A DNA stretch of 18,497 nt. It comes from Cyclostephanos tholiformis. Its lineage: Eukaryota > Bacillariophyta > Thalassiosirophyceae > Thalassiosirales > Thalassiosiraceae. Shown here piece after piece: positions 9,337 through 18,414 of the stretch. The stretch spans positions 1 to 18,497 of the forward strand of contig JALLPB010000449.1 in NCBI GenBank assembly GCA_036939975.1, in the 5' to 3' direction. Position 1 is the stretch's first letter. Each line of letters begins with the position of its first letter. A program made the translations under genes and the position numbers. The notes below the pieces were generated by a model. That model searched no databases and was not told the origin of the DNA. It saw only the letters and a program-made list of their open reading frames with translations.

Positions 9337-10125
9337 GAAGCTCCGTAGACAAGTACCACAAAAAAGTACTGTATTTTATGTAGTACTTATTACAGAAAGT
9401 TGGAGTTGAGCGGAGAATTGGCTCGAGCAGCCAGAAAAAAACCATGGACAAATCCGGCCGTCCCTCTTCTGGTCGTCGATCTGGCTCTCTCAGAGGGGGA
9501 GAGGACCCCTCCCCTGTCCCCCTCAACGCGCCGCATCTGTTCCTGTGCCTGCTGTCGTCGGAGGTGCTGTCACTTCCCGTCGTACCAGGGGGGGGAACTC
9601 CGTCAATTTACCTCCGTCCGGCGCTGCTCGGACAGCAATTCACGCAAATGCGTTGAGGGCAGGGTGGTCTGTGGCTAGAAGGGGCTTGGCGACCGGTGCT
9701 GGGATCCTCTGAACGGTGCCCACACTCCGCGCCGTCGTCTTCACGTTGTGAGTATAAAATACACACCAAGACCGCCGACCCCTTCCCCCCTTCGTTTCAT
9801 ACAGCCGCTCGCGGCGAGTGGGAGGGCGATGTCAAAGGCGGCGACAGCGGACGACGGCAACGGCAGCGGCGGCGGTGGCAGGAGCAGTGGCGGCGGCGGC
9901 GGACAACGGCGGAGTATTTTTCCTCAAACCACAACGGTGTGCGTCGCTGAATAGATACAGCGGCGGCGACGGCAGGGAAGCGGCGCCAAGGGGGCGGATC
10001 GTTGGGGGGGTTGGGAGGGAGCGTTGTGTTGAAGGGCGGCGCCTCTAGGCGATAGGTGGCGGCGGGGGAGGGCGACGTTATCGGTGGCGACAGCGGCAAT
10101 GGATATTTTTTGGCTCTTTGTTAGG
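9337..10125. other. Core of the transposon, with GC-rich CGG-type tract
   Basis: The first 100 bases are mixed, with a small hairpin of AGTAC/GTACT around 9351-9398. From about 9440 to 10080 the sequence is strikingly G/C-rich, with G and C runs and many GGC/CGG triplets near 9836-9990. Several short frames cross it (for example 9444-9656 and 9748-9954), but they are low-complexity Gly/Arg/Ser strings with no recognisable domain. The composition differs from every neighbour, which fits cargo picked up by the element. Confidence 0.6.
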
Positions 10126-10144
10126 TACGCTAGGTAATTCCTAA

Positions 10145-10232
10145 CCCTTAGCCAACCCTTAGCTAACCGTTACCTAGCCCTTAGCTAACCGTTAGCTAGC
10201 CGTTAGCTAACCCTTAGCTAACCCTTAGTTAA
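10145..10232. repeat. Right subterminal array, eight 11-bp units
   Basis: Eight copies of the inverse unit (CCSTTAGCTAA type) run from 10145 every 11 bp, flanked by partial units on both sides. The array is exactly four units longer than the left array, which accounts for the difference in arm length. Confidence 0.88.
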
Positions 10233-10311
10233 CCCTTAGATACCTCCCGACGACAATTGATAAGCGCGGTAGTAAATAATACCCGATTCCAAACCCTGTT
10301 GACACTTCGAG

Positions 10312-13056
10312 ATGACGAGTAAGAACAAACATCTCTCGGCGGCATCTGTCCTTTGTGACAAATTCGTTCCGAAGCGTCTCAATGCCATCAATCTCGCCAG
10401 TGTACACGAAAGATGGATACTATGCAACAACGACGGAGCTTCCGACCAAATTGGCTCTCCCGAAATTATAATGGAATCGGCTATTGCAGCGATGGCCCGG
10501 GATTTCATCCCTGCAGTCCCATCCAACTTGCTCGCATTCGATCATACTTATTACTTGCCCTCGCCTAATCACGTACTACCTCCTGATCTGTCGTTTGGAT
10601 TACGAGGTAGCACCTGCGCCGCGAAAGTAACATGGCGTCCTTACCTCGTGGACCTGGACGAGACCACTTCGATCAAAGAGTACGCGTCTACTTTTCGCTC
10701 CGCTCTGCGTCTGGAGCACGAAGAGCTAATGCGAATATATGAGAAATATTCTTTATTTCAGTGGCCGTTACGAAAACATGAGGATGATGAAAAGATGGCT
10801 GTGATTCATATTGCGGGTGCAGCCGATGCACGTCCCTCATTACAAATATCTGATGTAGTCCTGCTGAGGCCTGTCCAGCCATTGATCCATTTCCCACCCA
10901 CTACAAATGATAGTCAGAGGTACCGGCTGGGGCCCGTTGAATGCGCAATTGAAATTGAATCTCGCATCTTGTCCATTGTCCGCGGGAAGCGGGACGTACC
11001 AGATTCTGTCATCATTTCTTTTGATCTCAATCCTTTACAGATCGCTGCGTTGAATGATGGTACATTTATGAGGACTTACGCTATAAGATTCATCCCAGGC
11101 TCCGCATTCATTGAAAGATCTCTAACAGCGCTGGATTGGATGGAAAATTTGTCAGAGTTCCAACAGGAAGCGTTGAAAACTGTATTATTTCCAGTAACGG
11201 CGCCTATTGTGAAACCACTCTCTCCTGATCAAAAGAAATTGCCCACGGAGGGTGGCAATATATCCCACCCTAAAAGCGACATCGAAAAGCCGTTGAATGA
11301 ATTACAATCATCCTTCGTGCGGATGGTGAGAGCGAGAACGTTAGATCCGTGCTTCGAAATGACGCGCCCACCGATGATTTTGACAGGCCCCGCAGGTACA
11401 GGTAAAACTAAGACCCTCATATACGCCATTGCAGATGTATTGGGGCTTTTACGGCATGGGCAGCAATATCAAAAGAAGAATAGAGTTCTAGTCTGCTGTC
11501 CCAGTCATGCGGCAAGTGATGTTCTTACGCGTCGATTAAGTTCCCTGCTCAAGCGTTCAGAGATCTTTCGATTGTACCATTCATCAAGACCTGCCAGCAC
11601 AGTACCTGGCTCCATCCTGCCATTCACATGCCAATTACCTGACTCCGATGTATTCACATTACCTAAACCATCGGAGTGGACAGGCTTCAGGGTCGTTATA
11701 TGCACCTGTATGGATGCTAACGTCCTCTTCAGAGCTAAAATCACCAATCATGCTATCAGAACTAAACAGCTTTACTTCCAGAGATTCATCATGTCTGTTT
11801 CGTCAGGAGGCCATCCTCTTGGCGTGACATTTGGACAAGTCACAGTCGACGACAGCCCTTTCTTCACACATTTATTCATTGACGAAGCTGCGCAGGCAAC
11901 AGAGCCTGAAATTCTTTGCCCCCTTAGCTGCGTCTTTGATCCTCACCTTGGCGGTAGAAAAGTCGAAATATCCTTGATTGGTGATCCTCGTCAGCTATCT
12001 CCACGTGTGTATGCAAGCAATGTGGCAGATAGCCTTGGGCGTAGCATTGTGGAACGCATACTTAGAAGACCAGTAACTTGCTTGGGAGGAGGGGAGGAAT
12101 CTTTACTAGGACCGACAGATCAACTCAACTCTAATGCCAGCTCTTTGACCGACCTGATTAGATATTATGCTAATGTTGATGGCAACCAACTTCTCTCAGT
12201 TTTTCTCACTGAGAATTATCGTGGTCATCCGTCCTTCCTCATGATACCCAGCGCTCTCTTCTATTATGATCGATTGCGGAGTGTCAGTAAGCAGATCCCG
12301 GACAATCTTGCATTTTGGTGTGATAAGTTGCGTAAGGTGGAGGCTCTTTCAATTCCCACAACTGATTTAATCGATTCGCCCACAGCGTCCCTGTCTGGAA
12401 AGTTTTCTCAGATCCACCGACAGACTACTTGGCCGATTCATTTTCGAGGGGTGATGGGCAAAGACAGTGTTGCGGCGGCTGATAGTCTTGCAAACTTTTC
12501 CGGGACAGATTCTTGGGAAAACTTTAAGGAAGCAATGGTGGTTGTTGACATAGTATCTACTCTTAAAAATGAAGGCGTTTTGTTAACCCAAATTGGGGTC
12601 ATGACACCCTTCCGAGGACAGGTTGCCGCAATAAGGAAGCATCTACGAGCAAGGCATTATTATGATGTCAATGTCGGCACCATTGAGAACTACCAGGCGG
12701 TTGAGCAAGATGTGATCATCTTGAGCCTTACGCGAGCTAACAAAGAACTTGTACATCATGACGTAAAGAACAGAATGGGTGTTTTTGGCCAACCAAAACA
12801 AGTGAATGTTGCGATGACCAGAGCTGAAAATCTCTTCATTGTCGTCGGAGATCCCAATGTAATGTGGGACGATCTATGCTGGCGGCAATTTCTTCGATTT
12901 TGCCTCCGAAATGGGCTGTGGTATGGATGCGGCCTGAAACAGAAACCAGAGAAGTGCGATGTTTCATATGTTTCGACGATAGATATTATTGACAAAGGAA
13001 AGATGAATTCTCACGTCGTTGTTAGTACACTGGAGAAAATCCATCGTTTTCACTAG
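10312..13056 (+). CDS. MOV10: MOV10/SDE3-like superfamily 1 RNA helicase
   Basis: A single-exon frame of 914 residues, near the roughly 1000 of human MOV10. Family knowledge: these UPF1-like 5'-3' RNA helicases work with Argonaute in RNA silencing and restrain retroelements. Seen: an N-terminal region with an LRLEHEELMRIYEKY segment resembling the LEE-type motif before the MOV10 beta domain; Walker A GPAGTGKT at 359-366; Walker B DEAA at 524-527; motif III GDPRQLSP at 557-564; ENYRGHP from 634; motif V VGTIENYQAVEQD from 788; motif VI VNVAMTRAENLFIVVGDP. Motif V is unusual, since QGQE is the family norm. An insertion of about 60 residues separates motif III from ENYRGHP. The ATG at 10312 is the first in frame and lies 36 bp after the transposon, so its promoter or 5' UTR is probably transposon-derived. 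Another UPF1-like helicase subfamily is the main alternative. Confidence 0.85.
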   Translation: MTSKNKHLSAASVLCDKFVPKRLNAINLASVHERWILCNNDGASDQIGSPEIIMESAIAAMARDFIPAVPSNLLAFDHTYYLPSPNHVLPPDLSFGLRGSTCAAKVTWRPYLVDLDETTSIKEYASTFRSALRLEHEELMRIYEKYSLFQWPLRKHEDDEKMAVIHIAGAADARPSLQISDVVLLRPVQPLIHFPPTTNDSQRYRLGPVECAIEIESRILSIVRGKRDVPDSVIISFDLNPLQIAALNDGTFMRTYAIRFIPGSAFIERSLTALDWMENLSEFQQEALKTVLFPVTAPIVKPLSPDQKKLPTEGGNISHPKSDIEKPLNELQSSFVRMVRARTLDPCFEMTRPPMILTGPAGTGKTKTLIYAIADVLGLLRHGQQYQKKNRVLVCCPSHAASDVLTRRLSSLLKRSEIFRLYHSSRPASTVPGSILPFTCQLPDSDVFTLPKPSEWTGFRVVICTCMDANVLFRAKITNHAIRTKQLYFQRFIMSVSSGGHPLGVTFGQVTVDDSPFFTHLFIDEAAQATEPEILCPLSCVFDPHLGGRKVEISLIGDPRQLSPRVYASNVADSLGRSIVERILRRPVTCLGGGEESLLGPTDQLNSNASSLTDLIRYYANVDGNQLLSVFLTENYRGHPSFLMIPSALFYYDRLRSVSKQIPDNLAFWCDKLRKVEALSIPTTDLIDSPTASLSGKFSQIHRQTTWPIHFRGVMGKDSVAAADSLANFSGTDSWENFKEAMVVVDIVSTLKNEGVLLTQIGVMTPFRGQVAAIRKHLRARHYYDVNVGTIENYQAVEQDVIILSLTRANKELVHHDVKNRMGVFGQPKQVNVAMTRAENLFIVVGDPNVMWDDLCWRQFLRFCLRNGLWYGCGLKQKPEKCDVSYVSTIDIIDKGKMNSHVVVSTLEKIHRFH

Positions 13057-13255
13057 CCTGATCACTCTGGTTATTTTCACGTTTGTTGATACACTTAGAG
13101 GTGAGATAACCCCGACCATCTAAAGAAGTTGACCAGAGTCTAGATGTGACCAGAGGGGGATAAGTTGTGACCAAATACGATGGAGTAATCTATGAAATAT
13201 TCATTCGTCAAAACATAAAATACATGATAAATCATGTTGAATATAATTTACAAAT
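13057..13255. other. Convergent gap between helicase and HSF genes
   Basis: A short non-coding gap where two genes converge. On the minus strand it is A/T-rich near 13196-13255 and can serve as the HSF 3' UTR. A loose inverted pair GACCAGAGT/GACCAGAGG (direct orientation) lies at about 13131-13158. Confidence 0.4.
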
Positions 13256-13500
13256 TTAGGTAAAGGACGATTCATTCTTCGCGAGAGCACCGCCCGCAAG
13301 TCGACGGAGCTGCACGACCGACGTTGGATACTTGACTCCCGATCCGTCGTCGACGTACGTCGGAGACGGATCACAAGCCGTTCTGGCAAGCACGGCCCGG
13401 ATCTGTGCGGGAGAAAGCTCGCCGGGAACAGCTGCATCATCGCCTCCTTCCTCCATACCCATATGGGCACGCTTGCTTTGTATGAAAGTTACAATATCCT
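13256..13500 (-). CDS. Candidate fourth exon or alternative C-terminus of the HSF gene
   Basis: A minus-strand frame running into 13500 and ending at TAA 13256-13258 encodes a protein-like sequence (DIVTFIQSKRAHMGMEEGG ... ALAKNESSFT), about 80 residues. It overlaps the HSF frame by a different phase. A possible intron 13640-13501 (donor CCAG/GTGCTG, acceptor CATAG) would join the HSF frame to it in phase and give 627 residues instead of 592. The donor is weak and the sequence that would be removed also looks coding, so retained-intron isoforms, a frameshift or a chance frame all remain possible. Confidence 0.35.
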
Positions 13501-15438
13501 CTATGCTTGATAGCCTTGTTGAAAACCTTGACATATGCCGCCTGCTCCTCCTGTGCCAAAGATCACCGCCCCTGCGCTATTATTGCCCTGGAGTAGTTGC
13601 TGCTCAAGCTGGTGAAAAGAGACAATAGAAGAAGCAGCACCTGGACCGTCAAAACTCTCGAATCCTCCTCCAACCCCTACCATACTAGCTGTCCTCTGGA
13701 GGAGTTCGTTCCAATTAGACAGCAGGCCTTGACATGCACTCCCAGTAGGGTTGGAGCTAATGTCTCCTCCCTGTAGAGATGATGATCCTTGAGAGGATGC
13801 TATTTGAGAATCCAATGAGCATCCGATTGTATTCATGGTCGACCATGAGAACGGATCTCCTGGTGGGCTGAACATTGAGATCTGTTGGTTGATCAAAGCA
13901 CGTAGGTTAGCAGCTGAATCGACCCTAGAGATATTCTCAGAATGCCCCCCCGAGCTGGAGGGACCATGAATTCCTGCAGGGAAGTTGTCACTAGCAGCAA
14001 GGCTGGATGTTGGCTGTTGCACCGGTAGAGATTGATTGTTCGCTGCACCAGCGTCTGCGGGATTTCTAGGAATGTTGGAGCTCATGTATACATTTCCCTG
14101 ATCGTTGGTTAGGAGGCCGGCGTTGACGACGCCGTTCATGTTCAAGCCATTGAGCTTGCTCTGAGACAATTGAGAAATCCCTCCTTGTGCCGATCCTACC
14201 GCACTCAGGGATCCAGTGTTGGTCATGGCCAAGGCATGTGCGTGTTGGAGCTGGGCGAGAATATTCTGCTGCTCGCGGAGGAGACTTGTCTGGTCGTTGA
14301 GAGATGACTCGGATGCGGAAGTCATGTTCCCGGCACCTTCTATAACGGGAATGTCCCCCATCATTGAAAAGTTGCTTAAAGATTGATTGGCGCCGGCAGC
14401 GGGTAGACGAGTTGCACTTCCCATACCGCCATGGTTGAAGTTTATCATGCCCAGTGCGCTCCCCCCGATGCCCACGCCACCTAATCCTATGGCGCGGTTA
14501 ATGCGATTTTGATGAGCTATTAATTTGGCCGCAGCACTAGAAATCCCAGTCTTCTTTCTCCTGATGAAGAGGAGGCTTGAAATGTCGTCCTTGGCGTGCT
14601 CGTTGACGTATGAGCAGGGGGACATTTTGCCCTTTCCAGCGATCTTACGAAAGCCGAAGTAGTTCATTTGACGTTGCTAAAGAGTATGTGCAAGTTTAGT
14701 AAAGAAAGCGGTGCAAGACACAATAAAAAAGTTCCAGAAACATCAATTTTTTGATAACTTACGAAGCTGGAATAATTGGAGTGACGGAAATACCGCGGCA
14801 AAATCTCTCTCTCCAGACCCTGGGAGAAAAACATGAGTAAAACGTCTAGTGCTACGTGTCATCAAAAGGGGAGACGGTTCAATGAATCTCACCGGAGGAT
14901 CGTGAACGAATATTGAGGCATTGCGCCACTCAATAAATTCCGCATTATTATCCGTGAGCATCTTGGTAAGCTGGAAAAGAAACTCGGCGACGGGATGGAG
15001 TGGGGCACCCATCTGCAAGATCATGGTATTGTCTCCGTCGAATCCTCCCAACGACGCGGTATTGACATTGGCATGTAAGTTCTCATTGCCATCATCGTCC
15101 TCTTTGCTACTTTCGAAGATTACGGCGCCGGCGCCAGAGTTGTGACTGTCGTGACTGGGGAGCTGCTGCACTGTAAGAGTGTTCGTGGCCACGGGCCCTC
15201 CTCCCCCCACTGTCAATCCTTCGGCCCAGCTACCCATCGCCGCCGCTGCCCCTGCCGTCGCGGAAGACGACAGCGTATACGACGAAGATAGGGAGTTGGC
15301 CGAGACAACCGAGCATGAGGCGGATACGATGTGCCTTAATCGATTATCAATTTCGCCTGATGCCGAGTTGAGGTTTGTTCCGCCATCGCTAAGGGTGATC
15401 GAACCTGGAGGCTGGTAGATGTCCGATGGAGTTGCCAT
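13501..15438 (-). CDS. HSF: Heat-shock factor (HSF-type transcription factor)
   Basis: Exons 15438-14893, 14819-14763 and 14676-13501 give 592 residues. Introns 14892-14820 (GTGAGA...CCCAG, 73 bp) and 14762-14677 (GTAAGT...TTTAG, 86 bp) both fall between codons. Family knowledge: HSFs bind nGAAn arrays as trimers; the family is greatly expanded in diatoms. After a Ser/Gly-rich lead of about 145 residues, the winged-helix domain runs from about 148 to 240: [29 protein letters not shown], then [19 protein letters not shown] spliced to [18 protein letters not shown]. Intron 2 cuts the recognition helix between SSF and QRQ. A basic RRKK follows. The rest is Gln/Asn/Ser/Gly-rich with a possible leucine-containing helix ([20 protein letters not shown]), as expected for oligomerisation and activation regions. 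The start ATG at 15438 is the first in frame. Confidence 0.93.
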
Positions 15439-16498
15439 GATATACTACTTATTGAGAGCTATGAATGCGCTCCTCTTCTCTTGTCGGGTTTTTGATTCTT
15501 CGCTTCCCTCTTTCTTTTCTTCTGCACTCAATAGAGTCCCCGCCCTAACAACGGACTACAATACCTACTATATTATTTATTTCCCCGAACAACAGCTATT
15601 GAACACAACATAAAAATGAAGTCATGACGGCCGTGACTATCTGCCACTCACACATGTGACAACTTCTATCCTTTCTTTGTTCCGGAGGAACAGAATTCAT
15701 CAAATACGATACTCTCTAAATAAATTGTTACTAGATTCTATCCTGATAGATAAAAAATAGTAGTATCAATGAAAACTACGATATTATTTCAGAGAAACCA
15801 AAGTAAATATATTTGCATATAGCTAATTTTTAACCTTCAACAACCTGGATGGGAAAGTGGCCACGTCAGGACCTATATAGTAATACATTCAACAAAGGAA
15901 TCATTATCAGTGATAACAAATGTGATTGAAGTTTCAGCACTTCGAAAACGTAATTCTGAGTGTTTTGGGTTGATGAGGAACGACTGTTTTTTTCCTTGTG
16001 GCGTGTACACGATACAAGGAAAAGACTACTATCGTTTTTTCCATAATTCGTGGCTCTTCGCAGGTACCTAGGTAGCCGTGAGTGAGGACTACTACCGCGG
16101 TGTACGATGGTCCCGAAATTCTCTGTGCGTTAGCTCCGAATACGAAGTTACGCTTACGTGTACATAATAGGTGGAGTACCACTCCTCTCGCATGGAAATT
16201 CTACCTTTTTGGGTAGAACGAATTCCTTTGTTAAAAAAAACTAATCATACACATGTGGCAGGTAAGTACATTACTCTACGTGACTTTGTACACTATTGCC
16301 TCAAGATTTGCGATGCGGCTGGGTCCGAATCCTCCGATGAGGGGAGAATCAGCTCAGTTTTTTGGGGGGCGGGATTTATGGTAGGGTAGGTGGTAGGACC
16401 ACTACCGTTGCAAACCTTTGTTTGACCCCTCGTCATCATCCAATGGCCGCCCCCTGGCTGGCATTGGTAGCCACAAACCATAAATATCTAACATTTTG
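15439..16498. other. Long intergenic region upstream of HSF, no clear gene
   Basis: The first few hundred bases should hold the HSF promoter. A CCACGTCA box with CTATATAG close by (about 15861-15880) resembles a bZIP site and TATA-like element, of unknown target. Short frames (15934-16182 minus, 16171-16389 plus) have no recognisable features. Small hairpins occur at 15990-16023 and around 16199-16218 (TTCTACC/GGTAGAA). Confidence 0.5.
15990..16023. repeat. Hairpin with palindromic loop
   Basis: TTTTCCTTGT (15990-15999) pairs with ACAAGGAAAA (16014-16023), a perfect 10-bp stem. The loop contains the palindrome CGTGTACACG, so the structure is nested. Confidence 0.75.
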
Positions 16499-17054
16499 TT
16501 AACAGCTTAACAGCTATTGATGCTCGTGAGCATCAACTTTTTAATGAGCTTCATATTATCGTAGTTTTTTAGCAAATTTTCATCCACTCACAAACTTAGA
16601 TAGCGCATTGAATGTGCAAGAACCTCATCTTTTGTGCAATCTTTTCCTAGTTTCTTGAAGCACTTTGTATCGATGATGTAAAAGGAGCTTTTTCCCACAC
16701 ATTTTTTGCATTAGTTCAAAATTCTCCATTTGTGAGTCGTTGTATTCTTTTTAGGTAGAGCTTATCATACAATTCCTACGTAGAAATCTTGTACGTACCT
16801 ACCAAAAAAGTATGAGTTTTTCTCCTGCCAGAATGGACTTAGCAGTTGAGCTGTTAGGGGAAAAGCTCCTCTTATGTCATTGATGCGAAGTGTTTCAAGA
16901 AAACAGGAAAAGACCGCACGAAAGATGAGGTTCATGCACGTTCAACATGCTATCTAAGTTTGTGAGCGGACAAAAATTTGATAAAAAACTACAATACTAT
17001 GAAGCTCATCAAAAAGTTGATGCTCACAAGCATCAATAGCTGTTAAGCTGTTAA
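16499..17054. mobile_element. Foldback/MITE-like element with 198-bp inverted arms
   Basis: The left arm (16499-16696) and right arm (16857-17054) are inverted copies, by eye about 85% identical along their length, around a 160-bp spacer. Both ends read TTAACAGCTTAACAGC going inward, so each ends in TTAA. Just inside is a second palindrome (TGATGCTCGTGAGCATCA at the left). There is no transposase frame. TTAA is the target duplication of piggyBac-type elements, but here it may simply be part of the arm. An inverted-repeat transcript could fold into a long hairpin. Confidence 0.82.
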
Positions 17055-17060
17055 GTGGTT

Positions 17061-17246
17061 GGAACAGATTCACTCGATGAGGCAAGTATTGTGACGTTTT
17101 ATGGGGGGGAATTTGTTTACACTTCAAAAAATAAAGCCAACCGTCCCAGTTAGGGCGGCATAAGTTAATTATAAAATGCAATGTAAATGATGCACAATGT
17201 TAGATAATAAAAACTAGATTATGTTTTCTACACTGGGGGTAATGTT
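17061..17246. other. A/T-rich stretch, nothing recognised
   Basis: This lies between the foldback element and the C-rich repeat zone. It contains only A/T-rich sequence and a G-run near 17102-17110. Confidence 0.4.
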
Positions 17247-17900
17247 TTGGGTGGGCGATTCATCATCGGTGGCGGCGTCATAGCCTGGTCGAGGAGGGCA
17301 ACCCATCCAACCTTGATCCCTCCTCCCCAATTGCCCTCAAGGGCGTTGAAATGCCACAGCCCCCTGACACTGCTGTCCCACCACAAGGCCACGTTCCCCG
17401 TAACTGTTAAGGCCCATGACTATGTTCTGTCCCTTGGCCAACCAACCCCCAATGTCGCGGCCCATGAGCACATCATCCATCATGTGGCCAACTCCCCTTA
17501 CCCTCTTCCCCCAACAACACTGACCATTGCACCCCCATCCAACCCCCCAAATGCCACGACCACAACCATGTCATTGATGACATGTCCCTCCTCCCCCCAT
17601 CCTTTTTCCACAGAAGTCCACCTGCCTTCCCCCAACAACATTGACCATTGCACCACCATCCAACCCCCCAAACGCCATGACAACAACCACGTCATCGCTG
17701 ATGCATCCCTCCTCCCCCCCAACATCATTGCCGGACAACACCACCCGATGCACCACCACCTACCCCCTCAAATGCTGCTGCCAATGGCCCCCAACTTGTT
17801 CGTCTGTTTGTCTCACCACCCCCAACTTCCCCATCAACACTTCACTGCCTGCTAAATGGCATCACACCACCACCACCCCCTGACAATGCCAGGTTGGTGG
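17247..17900. repeat. C-rich low-complexity zone with degenerate minisatellite units
   Basis: The plus strand is dominated by CCCC, CCAACC and CACCACC words. Fragments such as CCAACCCCC, AACAACA and CATGTGGCC or CATGTC recur throughout. A frame spans 17247-17855, but its clear tandem copies are in different phases, so it is most likely not a gene. Confidence 0.6.
17511..17720. repeat. Two copies of a 121-bp-period unit
   Basis: A unit starting CCAACAACA and continuing with GACCATTGCACC and CCATCCAACCCCCCAAA occurs from 17511 and again 121 bp later, from about 17632. The period is not a multiple of three. A more degraded third copy may follow to about 17800. Confidence 0.8.
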
Positions 17901-18189
17901 TGTGGGGCAAGTCGTCTACCCTGGGCATCACCCTGATGCACAGAGGAGTCTCCAACCCACAGAAGTTGCGCCGCCATGCTCTTGGCTCCCTCCCATCATT
18001 TTTGTGAGTTGATCATTGTTTTGGTTGTTGATTGTTGGTTGTGTTGTGACTCTATTTTCCCATTTACATACAGAGGACTTGTTACAAAAGGGAGCTAGGT
18101 TTCTCTTCAAAAATGGTAGAAATTACTCCTTCTCATGTTAAAGGCCCTTTTCACAGGCATCAGTTTTTTGTACCCTTGCACCCTTGACA
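17901..18189. other. Non-coding stretch, nothing recognised
   Basis: It contains a T/G-rich run with repeated TTGTT words near 18014-18045 and no convincing frame. Confidence 0.4.
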
Positions 18190-18291
18190 GGTATGATTTT
18201 GCATAGGTAGTGCATACTTTACATTATTACTGTCCACCTATGAGGTTCATAGTGGACAGAAAATAAACATCATACCCTTCAAAATCATACC
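18190..18291. repeat. Nested inverted repeat
   Basis: An outer 12-bp stem, GGTATGATTTTG (18190-18201) with CAAAATCATACC (18280-18291), encloses an inner stem, TGTCCACCTATGA (18231-18243) with TCATAGTGGACA (18247-18258), which has one bulge and a GGT loop. A run of C follows. Confidence 0.78.
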
Positions 18292-18414
18292 CCCCCCCCA
18301 ATCATGAGCGATCATTGTCCTGACCTTCTGTTGCCTCACCCGCCACCTAGTACATCACCAGGGTAGGGCTGCTGCCAATGCAAGAGCATCCAAGAAGTCA
18401 ACACCGATGTAGGT

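Larger units (their letters stand above)
9230..10275. mobile_element. Non-autonomous DNA transposon with TIRs and subterminal repeats
   Basis: Terminal inverted repeats of 25 bp, starting TTACTACYGCGCTTAT, lie at 9230-9254 and 10251-10275 with one mismatch. Inside them are arrays of an 11-bp unit (GGTTAGCTAAS) in opposite orientation, and then a second matched block reading GGAATTACCTA outward from the core (about 9321-9336 and 10126-10140). The arms total 107 and 150 bp. No transposase frame is present, so any movement would need an enzyme supplied in trans. Subterminal repeats serve as transposase-binding sites in hAT, MULE and CACTA families, but the superfamily cannot be set: no target-site duplication is visible at these edges. 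Confidence 0.8.

Noticed and set aside
9444..9954. Open frames in the transposon core
   Set aside because: Gly/Arg/Ser-rich strings from GC-rich sequence, without transposase motifs or domains.
9272..10232. CRISPR-like array
   Set aside because: Units are adjacent with no spacers and the genome is eukaryotic.
9272..10243. Telomeric repeats, because of GGGTTAG words
   Set aside because: The true period is 11 bp (GGTTAGCTAAS), both orientations occur within one element bounded by TIRs, and no TTAGGG array exists.
16310..16350. tRNA-like GGTCCGAATCC
   Set aside because: The T-arm spacing is wrong and no acceptor or anticodon arm pairs around it.
15934..16389. Two short frames on opposite strands
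   Set aside because: No recognisable motif or splice context, and they overlap only by chance start and stop positions.
17247..17855. 202-codon plus-strand frame, rich in Pro, His and Asn
   Set aside because: Low complexity, starts without context, and tandem units of 121 bp lie in different phases inside it, so the same DNA would encode unrelated peptides.
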